Assembly: GCA_013397435.1 (NCBI GenBank) | Contig: VZRG01000362.1 | Span: 365,315 to 429,314 of the forward strand | Reading direction: 5' to 3' | DNA from: Erythrocercus mccallii | Lineage: Eukaryota > Chordata > Aves > Passeriformes > Dicruridae | Length of the DNA: 64,000 nucleotides | Shown: piece after piece, positions 36,212 to 48,900 of the stretch | Layout: every line of letters starts with the position of its first letter | Numbering within the stretch: the stretch's first letter is position 1 | Position numbers and translations under genes: made by a program | Notes under the pieces: model-generated | Databases searched by the model: none | What the model was told of the DNA's origin: nothing | The model's input: the letters and a program-made list of their open reading frames with translations, nothing else

Positions 36212-37500
36212 CTTCCATAACATTTTGCATCATGCAAAGCCCCCCGTGGCTTAACCAGCAAACCCTTTCCTCAGTTTCACTCAGAAAGAACTTTAAGAAC
36301 AAACTTAACTTTTCTAAACAAAAATAATTTCATCATTTTGTGTGGCATTAACACCCTGCTATTTCTATATGTTATCTATATTTTTCTTGTTGACATTCAA
36401 CCAATTCAGAGCTAAAAATCCATCCTGCACTTTTTCAGGGGTCATAAATCATAAAAAGGTTATATTTTATGAAAGCTGAAGCTGAGAAGTAAACAGCATA
36501 TTTGTATCAAAAGAGTTTCATCTATTAAGCAGCAATGACAGGGCCCTCTGGGCCAAAATCTAGTTTTCTTACTTAAAAAGCTTAGTTCCTTTGTAGACTC
36601 CTGCAGGGACCTATAACAGTTGGAATTGGGTTTTTTATGCCTTTGAGGCCTCCAAATGAATGTTACAGTTTTCCATTATTTTCTTTCTTCTTTTGAGAGA
36701 ACGAGGCTACCTGCTTATTGCCTAAAACCTACACCCTGCAATTGTTCCATTGGAAAATCTGTCTTCCAGCCTCTCCTATGCTCAGGCATTCTTAGTGCTG
36801 CCTTTCCCTTTTACCCATTGCAGGGCAAAACACACAAGAAATGCAGGTTGCAACTGCTGGCAGCACCTGCTCAAAATTTCATCCTTAAGCTTTTTGCATT
36901 TGCAAGATTCCCAAAATTACCTTTGAAGAGGAGAAACCTGCAAAAGGTTCATTTTATAGCCTGTTTTTATTGAGATACTCAAGTGACAGTGGTTGGAGAG
37001 GAAAACAAGAGTGCCCAGGAGCTGGAAATTCAGCTGGGGTTATTTATTTTTTTTTCTTCTCTGCTGCCTTCTCTGGGTGTTTAACTCAGGGAGAGCTGCT
37101 CAGGTGTTTCTCTGCAGCCTGTGAGTTATTCACCTCAGCACCTTGGAGGGCCTCAGGTTTTCTATCTGTGTCTCCCACCTGTGAAACCCCTCCCCATCAC
37201 ACCTGGAGCTGTGGGGACAGACACACCAGCTCAGTGTGGTCCCACCAGTGCTGGCAGTCACTAAAATACCGCCAGCAATTCCGGGGGACTGCTGGGATTA
37301 AACAAACACCGCCCAAAGCACTCTCTGCAGGAGCAGGACCCCAAACCATTACCTTCAGCCAATCCCACCTGGCAAATTCTCACCGGGGCAGGTCCAGGCA
37401 GGACCCAGCCAGGGCTGAGTTCGGCTCAGCACCCACCAGCACCCTCGCACTGATCTGAGCCCCAGTGGCTGAAATTCCCCGGAGCACTTCACGCCTTTCC
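36212..37500. other. Intergenic or intronic DNA
   Basis: No gene. A 162-codon frame at 36970-37458 plus crosses a T-rich run (poly-Phe) and G+C-rich DNA and has no domain. Confidence 0.4.
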
Positions 37501-38540
37501 ACACGTGTGAAATGAAGACATCAGCCTGCATCTTCCTCCTTATTAAAATGTTGCTATTAGCCCACCTCCAGCTCTTAGAAGATGATAGACCTGACCCTTT
37601 TTGAATGGTGTAATTTCCAGCCGTGAATATCTATATATTCCCCTCTGATTACATCACAAGCCTGAGCTCAGAGTCAGCAAATTCACCACCTCTAAACCAG
37701 TAGAATAATCACTAACAATTAACGAAATGATATATCCAAGTCATAGTAATCTTTTTAGCCACTTTGAACATATATTTGTTCTTTTGATGTCCTGTGTGAA
37801 TAGGAGTGCTTTATCTGACTGATGATGGGCTAAACAATGGTTCAGAGTTGTAATATGGAACTCAATTTGCTGTAACTATCATCTGAAAGGCCTGGACAAT
37901 TTATTGAACACTGCAGATGAAAGAAAGAGGGAAAAAAATTTAAAAACTGACCACTTCTAAAGTGAAGAAAATAGAGCAGTAAAGGGTATTGTAATATACT
38001 TTAATCTTCCTTAATGTAGAAAAATATGAAATGCCATTAAAGCCTCCTTTGAAATGGATGTGTCCGCATAGCTTGAGCACCAAAATCTAGTTAATGAATC
38101 TATTGTTAAAGCAAATAAACAGGAAAGCAGCAGAGAAGGAGTGAGCCGTGCTTTATACTGACTAATTCCGAAGATGAAAGCAGAGAAAAATTAAAGTTAA
38201 ATTCATATAAATATTACAGCCAAGGAGAACAGTTGCAGGTGTTAAAAAAAAAAAAAGAGAGAGAGAGAGGAAAGGTAAAGCATGAATTTTTCATTCAATT
38301 TGCAAGTCACAACCAGGAGACACTTTTTTCTATAAGAGTAAAGTCAGACAAGATGAAAGCTTTTGAAGGGGCACAATAATTAACATTTTAAAAGGTTTTA
38401 GCAATAAAATAATGATTCCACAATAATGGCAATTTAATCATTTTATTTGAGAAATTAAATTGATTGCTAGTGTTCATTTGTAAGAAGTGGCTTTTACTGC
38501 ATTTGCAAGAAGTTATCAAACTGTGCTTCCATTTTAATGG
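37501..38540. promoter_or_regulatory. Possible conserved noncoding element cluster
   Basis: About 1 kb of unique A+T-rich DNA with TGATTACATCA, ACAATTAACGAAATG, CTTTGAAC (SOX/TCF-like) and GTCCGCATAG words and no transposon. It is broken by an (A)n(GA)n tract near 38245-38270. No coding signal. Texture only. Confidence 0.33.
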
Positions 38541-39370
38541 TCGGGGGGTTTTCGTATGTGTTCAACATTCAGAGAAGTCACCATGGTTTGTCTGTCTAAA
38601 TGCTCGTGCCTGATGCTGCATTTTTTTGTGCACGTTTGAAACATAAATAAATACCGCTAATGAACAGCAGGCAAGAGCCAGGATGGTGTGAGGAGGAGCT
38701 GAGACCCTCTTGGTACCAGCAAGGTTTCCAGCAGAGCAATGATTCCATCCAGGATCCACAGGAGCAGCTGGAGATGCTCACACGGGGCTGGCCAGAGTGA
38801 CACACCGCTCTCACTGCCTGGCTGTCACTGGTGAGCTCTCTTGGAAGGATGGTGGGGAGGGAGAAGATGTTTCTGGAAATTTGGAATGGCCCAGCTGAAC
38901 CACCCCAGCATCCCAAGAGAGAGGGGATGGAGACCCAGCACGTCCTTCTGCTGGACCAAGATGGGAAGGAAGAGGCTGTGCTCCTGCACAGGTGAAAAGC
39001 GCCTGGTAAAAACAGCTAAAAAGCACCTGGGCCTGGCTGGGAGCAGCCTGGGGAGCTCCCAGCTCTGCTTTGGATCCTGAATGACAAAATATGTGGTTTC
39101 CATGAGGAGCACCTCAAGGGTGATGTGCAGGGAAGGAGCAAAGCCCAGCCCTGCTGAGGTCAGTGGAAAGATCTGCATCAGTTCCCCTGGCTGCAAGCAC
39201 ATACTAATTCCATGGTAAAAAATCAAATCACATGTTTCACATGTATAAATATATATATATGTGTAAACACACAAAAATCTTCCAGGCAGCAACCACCAAG
39301 TTTGACAGATGGAGCAGCCCCACTTCAGCTCAGGGCCATGAGAGAGCCACGGGGTCCTCCCTCCACCCAT
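38541..39370. other. Intergenic or intronic DNA
   Basis: Overlapping domain-free frames on both strands (for example 38825-39370 minus, 181 codons). A short (AT)n run lies at 39246-39260. No repeat family recognised. Confidence 0.4.
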
Positions 39371-39740
39371 CTTTTGCAGTAATTAAATCACGGCACAAAG
39401 TGAGCAAATCGTATATCATCTCAACCAGACCATCCATATAATTGTCAGAATCTAATTGAAATGACAGATCCACCGCGGCATACGTTTTGTGTACGTCTAA
39501 TGAATTTGTATTTCCAGCCCATATATTTGAACTTTCTGATTGCATTAGGTCTTTGGTTGAGTGTCCACACACCAAATAAACATCTCGGAGATAATGATAA
39601 TGCACCACTCTGTTTTCTCTATCTGCCCAGACCCGAAAGCAAGGCGAGATGAGGCTCTTGTAGCTGACAGTGGCATGTGCTCTTCTTTTCTCTCCCCGGT
39701 CCCCAAAATGTGCATTGCTCAAAATTGGCCTATTTCAATT
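39371..39740. promoter_or_regulatory. Probable conserved noncoding element, with an open minus frame
   Basis: Unique sequence with retained CpGs (ATCACGG, CCACCGCGGC, GTACGTC), TCTAATTGAAATGACAG (homeodomain and MEIS/TALE-like TGACAG) and an ATAATGATAATG pair. The minus strand is open for 130 codons (39330-39722), an unusual length for such A+T-rich DNA, but the product matches no family I recognise. It has no clear flanking splice sites that I could assign. A conserved enhancer is the likelier reading, and a lost or unrecognised exon is the alternative. Confidence 0.4.
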
Positions 39741-40320
39741 TTCCTTTTAAAACTATAAGCTTTAACTCTCAGAGGTGGGAGTTGTGTAGGAAGAAGCTGC
39801 CAGGTAACAGATGTATCTGTTAAAGTTGCTGCTTGAGTGTGGACAGTAATAGGATTTCCAGAAATGAACTGCTATTTTGTGAGGCACTAACACAGAAATG
39901 TACAGTGGGAAATGAGAGCTTGAACTTTGCTTCTCCTGGAGGATTGAACCGTCTGTTTCAAAGAAGGAAGAAAAAAGGAAAGATTTGAAAACAGCCCATT
40001 TTCCATTGCTTACCCTTTAATTTATATTTAATAAGAACGATTTTTTGCTTTGTTTCGGCATGTAAAAGGCCAAAATTTTATAGGATGAATTCGACCTGAA
40101 TGCATCTCTGTATCTATGCCTCCATCTGTATCCTGTGTGCCTCTTTCTACCTCTCATGAGAGCTCAGGATAATGTGGTGATGTTGTATGAACAATATTTC
40201 CTTTGATAAGGTTACACCAAGGACACTTTCTGTTCCTATCTGGCCACTGTGCCACAGCTTTATAGTTTTTAAGATGGCCAAGAAGATTTGTGCTATCCCC
40301 CGTCTGAAAATTCGAATAGA
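39741..40320. other. Intergenic or intronic DNA
   Basis: Nothing recognised before the pentanucleotide array. Confidence 0.4.
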
Positions 40321-40406
40321 TAAAATAAAATAAAATAAAATAAAATAAAATAAAATAAAATAAAATAAAATAAAATAAAATAAAATAAAATAAAATAAAA
40401 TAAAAT
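40321..40406. repeat. (TAAAA)n pentanucleotide microsatellite
   Basis: Seventeen perfect TAAAA units (85 bp) plus one base. The perfection suggests a recently expanded, polymorphic locus. The complementary strand reads as open ILFYF repeats, which are not a protein. Confidence 0.97.
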
Positions 40407-41546
40407 CCTTGTGTATTAAAGGCAACAGCTTGATGAAGGCTAAAGGTTATGTCCACTGAGTGCCCAGAAAGGTTTTCCAGAAGGTCAAGAGAGCTGATGG
40501 TGCAGCAGAGCTCCTGACCTTGGCCAGGCCACCCAGACCTCTCACCTCACCCTTAAACCCACAGGATTAATTGAAAAATCTTTTCTGTCCAGAGAGGGTT
40601 CATTCCCCCTTCACTGACTGACTTTTCAAGTCTGTCGTGGGTTCTGTGTCCTGAAAGGCTTTTAGTCTGGGAAATTGATGGTTATAAGAGCTTCAGTCTC
40701 CCTTTCTGTCTGTATTTTAAAAAATTAGAGGGAGCTGGTTGTGTCATTCAAAATGTAAGCACATTAAAAAAATCAAAAATACGTCCCAACATGCTAGTGC
40801 AAGGAACATTAGTGGTAAAACCAGACAAAACTATTTGCAATAAAATCGCACAATTGACGGTCAGATCACACATGATTTCACGATGTACTCCACGGGGTTT
40901 TTCCATGAAACATGGGTTTATTTGCTACCCCGTGGTGCTGCTTTGGGGATCAGGCACCCCCACGTTCCCCGCTCTAAGCTCTGCCCAGCACCAGCAGCTG
41001 GGGGTTAAAACAGACGGATCTGAACCCAACTTCCAAAGGCACATCCCAGCAAACAGCTCCTTAAATCCCAGGAACTGTTCCCAGCAGCATCAGCCAGGGC
41101 TGGGACCGGGTCCCTCGTTTTTTTCCTTTGCTTTTCCCTGCAAAGTCCTGCCACTTTGACAAGTGACATTTCCCATGGCAGCCCTCCCATTACACATTTA
41201 GCACCTATTCCCTGCCTGGCAGTTTGCAGCCCAGCACTTGCCTAATTTTTTTCCTGTTAGCTTTGTCATTCTCCTCTTCACCCCAATCCTGTCGCAAAAT
41301 TCAATTAGGGCTGGTTAAAAGCTGCGAGTGCAAGCGAGCAGCACCTGGCACGAGGGCAGGCTGCGATGTCTGCTGGCACAAGCAGCACAGCTGAAGGGCT
41401 GCTCAAAGATTTCAATTTATTTCTTGGGTTTAGGGGGTTTGACTTGTTTTTTTTGCAATTATCCTGACCTCTTTATAACTTGACCATGTCTGGGAAAGAC
41501 AGACAGGTGCCCTCAGGCCATGTCACCAACCACTTACTACCCCCCC
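40407..41546. other. Intergenic or intronic DNA
   Basis: No gene. The 40791-41159 plus frame (122 codons) has no domain. Confidence 0.4.
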
Positions 41547-41660
41547 AAAAATATATATATAAAAAATATATATCAAATATATAAATATATAAATTTTTTT
41601 GAGATAAGTAAATATGCAAAACCATAAATTCTCTGAAATATATATATATGCATATATGTC
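41547..41660. repeat. (AT)n-rich low-complexity tract
   Basis: Alternating AT runs interrupted by A and T homopolymers and CAAATATATAAATATAT-like words. Probably an unstable or unwinding-prone tract. Confidence 0.8.
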
Positions 41661-42300
41661 AAATTTAAATTTCCCATCTTGCTATGCCTTGTGAGGGGTT
41701 CTGAATTGAATCACTGCTCTCAGCAGTGATAACCCCATCAGGGCTCAGAGATGGGATGCTCAGGACCTGGAAAAACTCTTCAAGGAGAGGGATGTGGGAG
41801 CATTCCCGGAGCAGGGAAGTTAGATCACTTTTGGCTTTCAGAAGCACAATCTTTTAAATGAAACTGCAAGATGGTGAATAAAGCACAGGCTGAAACAAAA
41901 GCCTCAGTGATCTTTGGCAGATTACTTTGGGAAAAGTATGGCCCATTTCAGAAAAATCAAAGCAAAGAAAAACATTGACTACAATTCAGAGGCCTAATGT
42001 ATTATTATGGCTTTTTATGGATTTTTATGTATAATTTCCTGTAAAGTTAAGAGGTTGAAGTGATCTCTTACATTCAGCTACATTATCAGCATAACACCAA
42101 ACAATTTTCTACATCTTATTATGTTCACAGTTGACACACTATTAGAGAAATGTGCAGCTGTCTTACTCTGCTATTCATTTCCTCATTACTATTTTATAAA
42201 TATATGATTAACAGTTATTGCAGCTGCCTAATTCACATTTATTGCAAATGCAACCCCACAAATGAATGTTCAAAGCAAAGAGATGTGGTTTTAGACTAAT
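41661..42300. promoter_or_regulatory. Possible conserved noncoding element (weak)
   Basis: The 41985-42250 part is unique A+T-rich DNA with TGTATTATTATGGC, TAACAGTTATTGCAG and CATTATCAGCATAAC words. No coding signal. Weak textural call. Confidence 0.22.
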
Positions 42301-42960
42301 TTAAATTTTACAGTTCCATTTACCCTGCTTTTTAATTTACTGTATAATGACCCTATTAGAATAAAACACATCTGGAAGTTCTTTGGGGAACATTTAATTT
42401 TCTGTGGCTTCAGTACTAACAGAACTTGTACCATAAAGGCCACAGATGCTTTGAAGACTGTACAAATTTTCACATTTCATGCCAAGATGCTGGTTAATTG
42501 TACAGATGAGACAACTACAGCAAGGCAAAAGAGAAAGTTCTCTCTACCTTGAAAGCAAATGAAAGAACCTCATTCTTAGAAAACTGCTTTTTGGTAATAA
42601 CCATTTTTCACCCTCATCCCTAGAATAGGGGAAATCAGAGGTGGAATAAAACGGACCCAAAATGTTCAAACCAAACCCAAACAGCATTTTTCAAAGTCCT
42701 GGGACTTCTGCTTTCTCTTAACACCCTTGTAAATGAAGGGAGGATGTTCTCTCCCGTGCCTCTCCCAGCTTCATTGCCAGCCCCTAAGCTTCTCATCATC
42801 CCTATTAAGTGCAATAGTAAATCAATGAGACCAGAGAAGCCTTTGGAGGTCAGTGGGCAATCCCATAAACATCCCATATTTACAGGTTGGGGCAAGGATA
42901 CAGATGCTGCGAGTCCCAGCCTGCCATATTAGCAGAATCATCCTGAGAATTTGAAATTGA
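42301..42960. other. Intergenic or intronic DNA
   Basis: No gene or repeat recognised. Confidence 0.4.
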
Positions 42961-43250
42961 TTTGAATATTAAATACAGATCACTGCGGCAGAGCTCTTTT
43001 ACAAGAAAGGATGTGAATCCATTCCCATTGATTAGTTAATTTATGTTCTACAACTAATCGAAGCACAAATCTCATTAGCCACAGGTCAGTAGACTTGGGG
43101 AGGGGGAGAGGGGAAAATCATTTGGATAGCCCAGTTAGCTGTAAAGATATAATTAGAAGCCAAAGTGTTTGAAAGGCAGTGCCTTGATCAGCGCGTGCAA
43201 CGGGCTGTCAGCGAGGCTTTGTGTGACTTCTCCCCAGCACCGCGGCTCTA
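42961..43250. promoter_or_regulatory. Possible conserved noncoding element
   Basis: Contains TTGATTAGTTAATTTATG, CAACTAATCGAAG, GCCTTGATCAGCGCG and CACCGCGGC: homeodomain-like cores with retained CpG. No coding signal. Confidence 0.32.
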
Positions 43251-44281
43251 AAATCTGCTTTTGAGGATGATGGTTGCAGGCACTGAGCTCTCACAGGGAG
43301 CAGCAGCGTCAGCTCGCTCAGAGCCCGGGCAAAACAAGCCAAAACCAGAGTGTTTACACGGTGTGGGCACAGCTTAAGGAATTCTAAGTGGCGTTAATTA
43401 ATTAATTGTGACCTCCTTCCGTGCTGAAGCAGCTCAAACGCGCTCGGTGGCCTCAGCCCCTTTCCCCGAACGTGCTCCAGCCACCCCCCAGACAACCCCA
43501 GCTGTCAGCAACACTGAGATCTAACCAGAGCAGAGATGCCTCCTCTGATTTCTCAGGAATATTCTGCAATGCTCCTACACCCACGAGCAGCAGCATTCAC
43601 CTGATGTGTTTTCAGATAAACAACCGGTAGGATTGGCAGCTCAGAGGTGTATAAATATGGAAGCACAGGTGCTAGAAACACTTCCAGCTCACTGCTGAAC
43701 ACTGTTCAATAAATTAGAATTTGACAGCTATACCTTAATACAAAATATTTGCTAATTAAATGAAAATTTTCCATGTGTTATGTAGGTTTTGTCCATTTAG
43801 ACTCAAAGTAATGGGAGTCATTTCATTAAAAGCTCATATGTTGTACTACAATTTTACCCTGAAGTCCTTAAGCAACAAAGTTTCAGAATCAAATTATTAT
43901 TCCAGGCAGATCTTTCTGTATTTCCGCAGTCCCTTACATTCTGTAATTGCTTTAGACTCTGTTAAATGCATGAAATAATATTCTGTAGTAAGTAATAATA
44001 AAAACAATAATAATGAACCCCTTGGAGCTGCAGAGCTCTGTATACACACAAGATCAGGAGAGACAAGGCACCAAAACGTGGCTCATTTTTGCAACTGAGC
44101 AAACATGGGTATATCCAGGCAAGAGACCTGCCCAGGGCATGGAACTCTCCAGTTCCCAATCTCAGCTGAGCACAGGAACCCTTCTCCTCCTGGCAGAGGC
44201 TTGAGAAGGGGGCAGGATGCTGGAACCCTGGGCACTGAGGATTTCAGACTTTCTGTGCTGACAGGCACTGACCCCCAAGAA
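43251..44281. other. Intergenic or intronic DNA
   Basis: No gene. Includes a short AATAATAATAAA-type run near 43976-44010. Confidence 0.4.
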
Positions 44282-44757
44282 AATACTAGATTTGACCTGA
44301 GGCCTTGGAAAAGGCTTCCAAAATTGACTGACAGCACTGGGATGATGGGTGTGGAGTTTGAATAGAAGTGTGTAATATCATATGGTGGAAAACTTGGAGT
44401 TTAAGGTTTTAGAATATGGTAATATATATAAAGTAAGATGGAGGATTTAGGGCATAGCCTAATTTCTTCCTTTTCACCTTCTTCTTCATGGGTCTGGATG
44501 GTATTTTGTAATTGGATAGAAAAATCAGCATTGCAGACCACGGATGGCTGGTTATTGGGCTAAAAGTAAAAATAATTTAGGAGTCATTTCTTAATTGGAC
44601 AGTTTACTCTTAAAAGGCCTTGTAGAGATAGAGACGGCAGCCATTTTTACCTATAGCTTTTTTTAGCTATAAGTGCTGTAGAACTCACAGTTTATGAGAC
44701 TGTAATATAAGAATTAATAAACATCTGAGTCTGAATACGAAATACCATCTCAAGCAT
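44282..44757 (+). mobile_element. Candidate avian endogenous-retrovirus LTR
   Basis: LTR-like organisation on the plus strand: an upstream U3-like segment, TATA-like words (AATATATATAAAG at 44421-44433, or CTTAAAAGGCC near 44610), and a polyadenylation signal AATAAA at 44716-44721. A short downstream U5-like segment ends CATCTCAAGCA at about 44757. The second TATA candidate with the AATAAA would give an R region of about 100 bp, typical of an LTR. No gag, pol or env sequence adjoins it, so it would be a solo LTR. The 5' boundary and target duplication were not resolved, so the start is approximate. Confidence 0.45.
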
Positions 44758-45560
44758 TTAATCCCAACTCTGGCACAGAGAAGATAAATGCAAGAGCAGG
44801 GGGCCAGAGCAGTGCTGAACAGGGAGTTGTGCTCCTCCTCTCCAGCAATGCATCCAGAACAAGCTGGCGATGCTCTCCAGGACACACCTCACCCTCTGCA
44901 AGTGAGCCTCCACCCCTACAGGGCCTGGAGGAGCAGTGCCAGGGCTCTCCTTGGGAGGAGGTAACTCCTGCTCCTCCATCAAGAGGAATAATGTGGAGGT
45001 TTTCCAGCTGCAGTGAAAGGAACACCGCTGCAGGAAGGTAGGAAACATCAACAGCTCTAAACAAACACTCTTGTTTTGGATTAGCTTTGGGTGAGCTGTG
45101 GGTTTGGGCTTCCATGTGTTATTTAACTCCATGTTGTTTAGTTTTATTTAAGAGAGAATCTCTGTCACAGAGACCAAAGCAGCTCGTTTGCATCACTCCT
45201 GCTCCTTCTGGTTGTTTCCATGAGAAATATGGGAAATGTTGCTCCAGCAGCTTCGTGTTTCTCCACTGAGCACCAAGCTGTGACTGCTCCTCAAAGCAGG
45301 AGCAGAGATTTATTGGAGGTCAGGCTGATCTGAAATCTCTCTGCTAGAGACAGAAAACTCAGAGGTTCTTGTATTTTACCCCGGACAAATTCAGTGACTC
45401 ATTGTGTAACCTTTGGGAAGTCACTTGACCTCTTTGGCATCCATTAACTCACATGAGAACTCAGTAAATGGTAGGACCTTGCTGAAAAGCAGACACTTAA
45501 AACTGAGTTTTCCAGGGTAAATAAATGAGAAAAACAACCAACAAAGAAAGGCACTGTTCA
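44758..45560. other. Intergenic or intronic DNA
   Basis: G+C-rich part at 44800-45050 gives frames of about 120 codons on the minus strand in two registers, without domains. No gene is supported. Confidence 0.4.
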
Positions 45561-45920
45561 AAACTCATCCTGTGACCCCATTATTCATGGATCATTAGTG
45601 TAATAGGCCACATGGGATCCATAAAAGGCATTATTGCCTTTTATGTCATTGCGTATTTAGAGAGTGATAATCCATATATTATTGAAACAATATAGACTCT
45701 CACAACTCCTTCCAACCTATTTAAGGAGAACTCAAGATTTCAAAAACAATAGCCAATGAACATTATATATATATATTTATATATATGTATATGACTTATG
45801 CAGTAGCAGCTACTACAGTGCATTTGCAAAGAAAACTCCTTTTAATCTCTGGTCTGAAAGCATCTAGTTCACATTATGGTAAGTAGTTGGCAAATGATCA
45901 TTTTATTAAGTTAAAGGCAC
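45561..45920. promoter_or_regulatory. Possible regulatory element with an 11-bp hairpin
   Basis: Unique A+T-rich sequence containing a perfect inverted repeat CATAAAAGGCA-TTAT-TGCCTTTTATG at 45620-45645. Each arm holds a CATAAAA word resembling CDX or posterior-HOX sites. An (AT)n run follows at 45763-45792. Function is inferred only. Confidence 0.28.
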
Positions 45921-48900
45921 TCATTAGTGCTGCTTTGAAAAGGCTATGAACCCTGCCCCTCCCTGCAGAGATGTATTAATGCCTCAGATGGCTGAAAATA
46001 CTGATAATCAAATAAAGTGCAAACAAAAAAGCTGCATCTAACGGCACATACACTACGTTTTTCCTTTTGGTTCAAACACCATTATTCTCCATTCTGCAGC
46101 TCTCTTTTTTTTTTCCTTTTTCTGCCACAGACAGGTACTTTACTCCATGTCTCTCTCTGAAAAAGGCATTGGAAGCCACTATCTTGAAATTAGTTCTAAT
46201 AATAGTTACAAAGGAACAAAACCAAAACCCATTTGAAACAGAAATGTGTTTGTACAGTAGAAGGTGCTGCCACTGTCTTGTATCTTAACATTATCTTATA
46301 TTTTTTTGTTTTCTACATTCCACATCCGCCAAGCGTTTCTGCAGGAATAGGGTCCATAAATACCAGCAAGAGTCTGCACCCAGAATATCAAGCACTACCC
46401 TAAAAACAAACAAAGAGATACAAAAATCTCTTCTCTCCACTCAGCACAGTGATGGGCAGGGACCCACACGCCTCATTCAAGGTGAGAACAATCCCTGGCT
46501 TGTGGCCCTGCTTGCCACAGCCCCCGCCCTGCAGATGTGCAGCTGTTGGGATTGCTGCTCCTGGCATCGCTCCTGAACTCGTTTGTGTCCCTGTGCCTGT
46601 GCTGGCAAAGACCTGCCCCTCAACCAGCTCCAGCCCACCCTGAGCAGGTGAGGAACTGAGCACCTGAAGGGCTCAGCCTGGAGGAAAGCTCTGCCTCCAA
46701 ATACAGCCTGAGGGTTGATCACAACTTCTTCCACCAGAGACATGCAGGGAGTCCCTTAATGGGACAGTTGTCCCAATTTAAGGCTGTCACATCATACAAA
46801 ACTGCTTTGTCAGGGACTGGCACCAAGCTCCTGATCCTAATCTCTGAAAGCGTGTGGTTAATGTGGCACAGAACACAGCAGCACAGTCAAGGAGGACAGT
46901 GAACACCACAAAATTAGAGAGATATCTGGGTAAATTCAAGCTCCTGTAGGTTTTAATCCATAGGCAGCATCTCTGCTTGCAGCTGCTACCTGTCTCACCT
47001 TGCAGCCATTCTCAGAATTGCTCTGCAGGAGCAATAGGCTCCTTTATCCTCCCCAACTTCCCAGGAAGTCAGACCTCAAATTTCCAGGGAAATAAGATCT
47101 TGTGGAAGATCTTGTCTTTGTTACTTTGAGATTAGGCTGATATTACTAGGAAGGAAGCAAAAATATGAATATAAACAGACCTTAATCATCCTACTTATTA
47201 AACACAGTCTCACTCTGACAAATATAAAAAAAACCCCCATAATATTTTCTCAAAGCACCAATTAAAGTGTCAGAGGCCTTTTGTGCCATTTTTCCCCCAT
47301 CACAGCTGATTACTCACATCGCTGAGTGTAAGCACCAGCTTTTGCTTTTATGGCTGGCCATCTCCTTCCTCTTCTTGTCTGATTGTCTCTCAGATGTCAG
47401 AATCGAGGATATGTGGTATTGCAATTGCCTCCCTGGCATTGGGGGCCACAGATAAATAGATAAAGTTGTACCTCCAGTATGACACTCAGAAATCCAAAGC
47501 CACAACTTCCTGTGGTGGGGATGGCAAACTGCAGCTTGCAAGGAAAGAAGCTGGATTCATGACTTCTATTCCATTTTCTACTTCGCTTTGCAAAATACTT
47601 GGCTCACAATCCCTCTTTGTTCTTCTGAAAAATAAAAATGAAAAAAAAACAAAACAAACCAACAGAAATCAAAAAATTGAAAGGTGTGTAGTGTTGTTCA
47701 GATGCCTTGGGCTGCCCTTTACCTTACCTGCAGTGCAGACACGTTTGACAGGACGTAATGAAGAGCTGAGGAGATTGAGGGACGTCATGAAAGATCCTCA
47801 GACTTCTGATGAAACCAAAAATGTGTTCTGCACTTTTATTTTAAACTCTTAGCCCCTCTCCCAGCAACTAATGCAGCTGTTTTCCTGATACCAAGTCTCC
47901 CACGTGCCATTTGTTGAAGGAAAACCTCAATCATTACACAAACTAAATATTCTGTGATCATGTTGAGTGTATTTTTTATTTGAGCTGTAGTCAATCCCGT
48001 TATAATGTGCTTTTAGGGCAGATGGAAGAACACATAGAAGACCTCAATCTTCTTATACATAGGTCTGACCCTGGACTGGGATTAATAAGGAGAGTTCAAG
48101 TTTAATTTACACAATCATATGGAGTAATGCCAGTTTTGCTCTTTCATTGCCTCTTCTTGAATAACTGTGTTCTGGAAAAAAAAAAAACAACAGTTTTTAG
48201 TCTCCAGACTGCAAATTAGCAATTTTCACAGGCACTGTCAGGGTTTAAGTCTGTGAAGTTGCAGTGATGTGTGTTGGCTAACAATGTAACCCCTTCCATT
48301 TTAACTAAAAAAAATACAGATTTATGTCAAGCAGCAATACATCCTGCACAGATAATTTTTCCTCATTTGGTCTCTAATAGCCAGAAAACTGTCTGAGCTT
48401 TCCTGAAGGCACAAGTAGCTGTATGAGTGGTACAGACACCGTGTCTGGTTTATTGGGAGAATTTACTCACAGCTGCACCACATTGAGACATCAGCTCGGA
48501 TATGCAGGCGGGCAGGTTAAATGTTAATTTCCTTTCCACTGTACCATTTTCTAACCTCTGTCCATGAATCAAAGTGAGCAAAAGGCTCCTCACTTAGAGA
48601 CATAAAACAAATTGAACAAATTATGTTACTCAACTGAGGAAGGACCAGTAAGTTCATTGATTTTCCTGTTTGGCTTCAGATGTCCCTTTTTAATTAGTGT
48701 GAATTTTCAAACACGGTTTTTAATTTTGCAGTGTTATGTCTCAGACATTCCAGCCAGGTACCTCAAAGCAGCACAGCTCCACAAGTGCACACGTGTCTTA
48801 AAGAGAAAAGTCCTGGCTTTGGTTGCAGCAGTTTGATTTCATTCAAGCCAACAGCCCCTCCATCCCCTCTGCCAGGAGTGTAACAAGTTCAGCTCCACTA

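Noticed and set aside
38825..39370. 181-codon minus-strand open frame
   Set aside because: It crosses an (AT)n tract giving tyrosine-isoleucine repeats, and no domain was seen.
40147..40456. Minus-strand frames with ILFYF repeats
   Set aside because: Direct reading of the (TAAAA)n microsatellite.
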